In this document: piece after piece, positions 63,921-64,000 of the stretch | How positions within the stretch are numbered: the stretch's first letter is position 1 | How the letters are laid out: each line of letters begins with the position of its first letter | Assembly: GCA_028829895.1 (NCBI GenBank) | Contig: CM054181.1 | Location: 31,900,857-31,964,856 of the forward strand | Length of the DNA stretch: 64,000 nt | From: Sinotaia quadrata | Lineage: Eukaryota; Mollusca; Gastropoda; Architaenioglossa; Viviparidae | Direction of reading: 5' to 3' | Translations under genes and position numbers: made by a program | The notes under the pieces: generated by a model | Told to the model about the DNA's origin: nothing | Database searches by the model: none | Seen by the model: the letters and a program-made list of their open reading frames with translations, nothing else

Positions 63921-64000
63921 GTATGACAATAAATCAAAGGATTTGTAAATATAAATGCACTTTCTAAAAATTATCATAAATTAATAGATATACAGACCAG

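Noticed and set aside
62105..63074. Possible CRISPR array (regular ~35-bp repeats)
   Set aside because: There are no distinct spacers: the whole unit repeats, and the surrounding gene has introns. It is a minisatellite.
62707..63187. Long open frames on both strands built of 11-residue repeats
   Set aside because: They arise because the 33-bp minisatellite unit is a multiple of three and happens to lack stops. They occur in three frames at once, and there is no gene context.

Overview
The window is eukaryotic, AT-rich, intron-dominated DNA from an animal, most likely a lophotrochozoan and perhaps a mollusc. That placement is an inference from gene style and transposon content, not a species identification. 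The main content is one very large, incomplete plus-strand gene that runs through the whole window and past both ends. Following GT-AG junctions and codon phase, I reconstructed nine intact 72-bp leucine-rich-repeat (LRR) exons (1607-43481). These are followed by nine exons (47316-63920) encoding a cysteine-rich, possibly Kazal-like linker, a GAIN region, a complete GPS cleavage motif ending His-Leu|Thr, the tethered-agonist stalk, TM1 and TM2. Every junction phase matches its neighbour. The product is an LRR-bearing adhesion GPCR. The start codon and signal peptide lie upstream of the window, and TM3-TM7 lie downstream.

The LRR half (1-43.9 kb) grew by repeated duplication of a cassette of exon types that I call A, B, G and C, with their introns. 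Relics remain: two A-type exons with the same dead splice donor, one B-type exon with a frameshift and stop, one place where a G-type exon has been lost, and one exon (37557-37628) that is a C-type exon joined to an A-type intron, as expected from unequal exchange. All LRR exons are phase 2-2, so exons can be gained, lost or skipped without breaking the frame.

The introns are loaded with retroelements. Six solo LTRs have TG...CA ends and 5-bp target duplications: 4005-5651 ACAGT, 9514-11371 CCATC, 12112-14305 CTGAG, 24345-26271 AATAT, 37951-39699 CAGAT and 41465-43077 ATGTC. One nearly intact LTR retrotransposon on the minus strand (28392-36882, duplication CACGG) has Ty3/Gypsy-type domains in the order gag-PR-INT-RT-RNaseH, the Gmr1-like order. 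One solo LTR sits inside a decayed LINE whose reading frame resumes exactly after the target duplication.

The 3' part (47-64 kb) holds the receptor exons, separated by introns rich in minisatellites and microsatellites. Among these are a 25-bp minisatellite that copies a 5' splice site ten times, a 35/33-bp minisatellite next to the TM1 exon, and inverted microsatellite arms that bracket two GAIN exons. I saw no convincing second host gene, tRNA, rRNA or CRISPR array.
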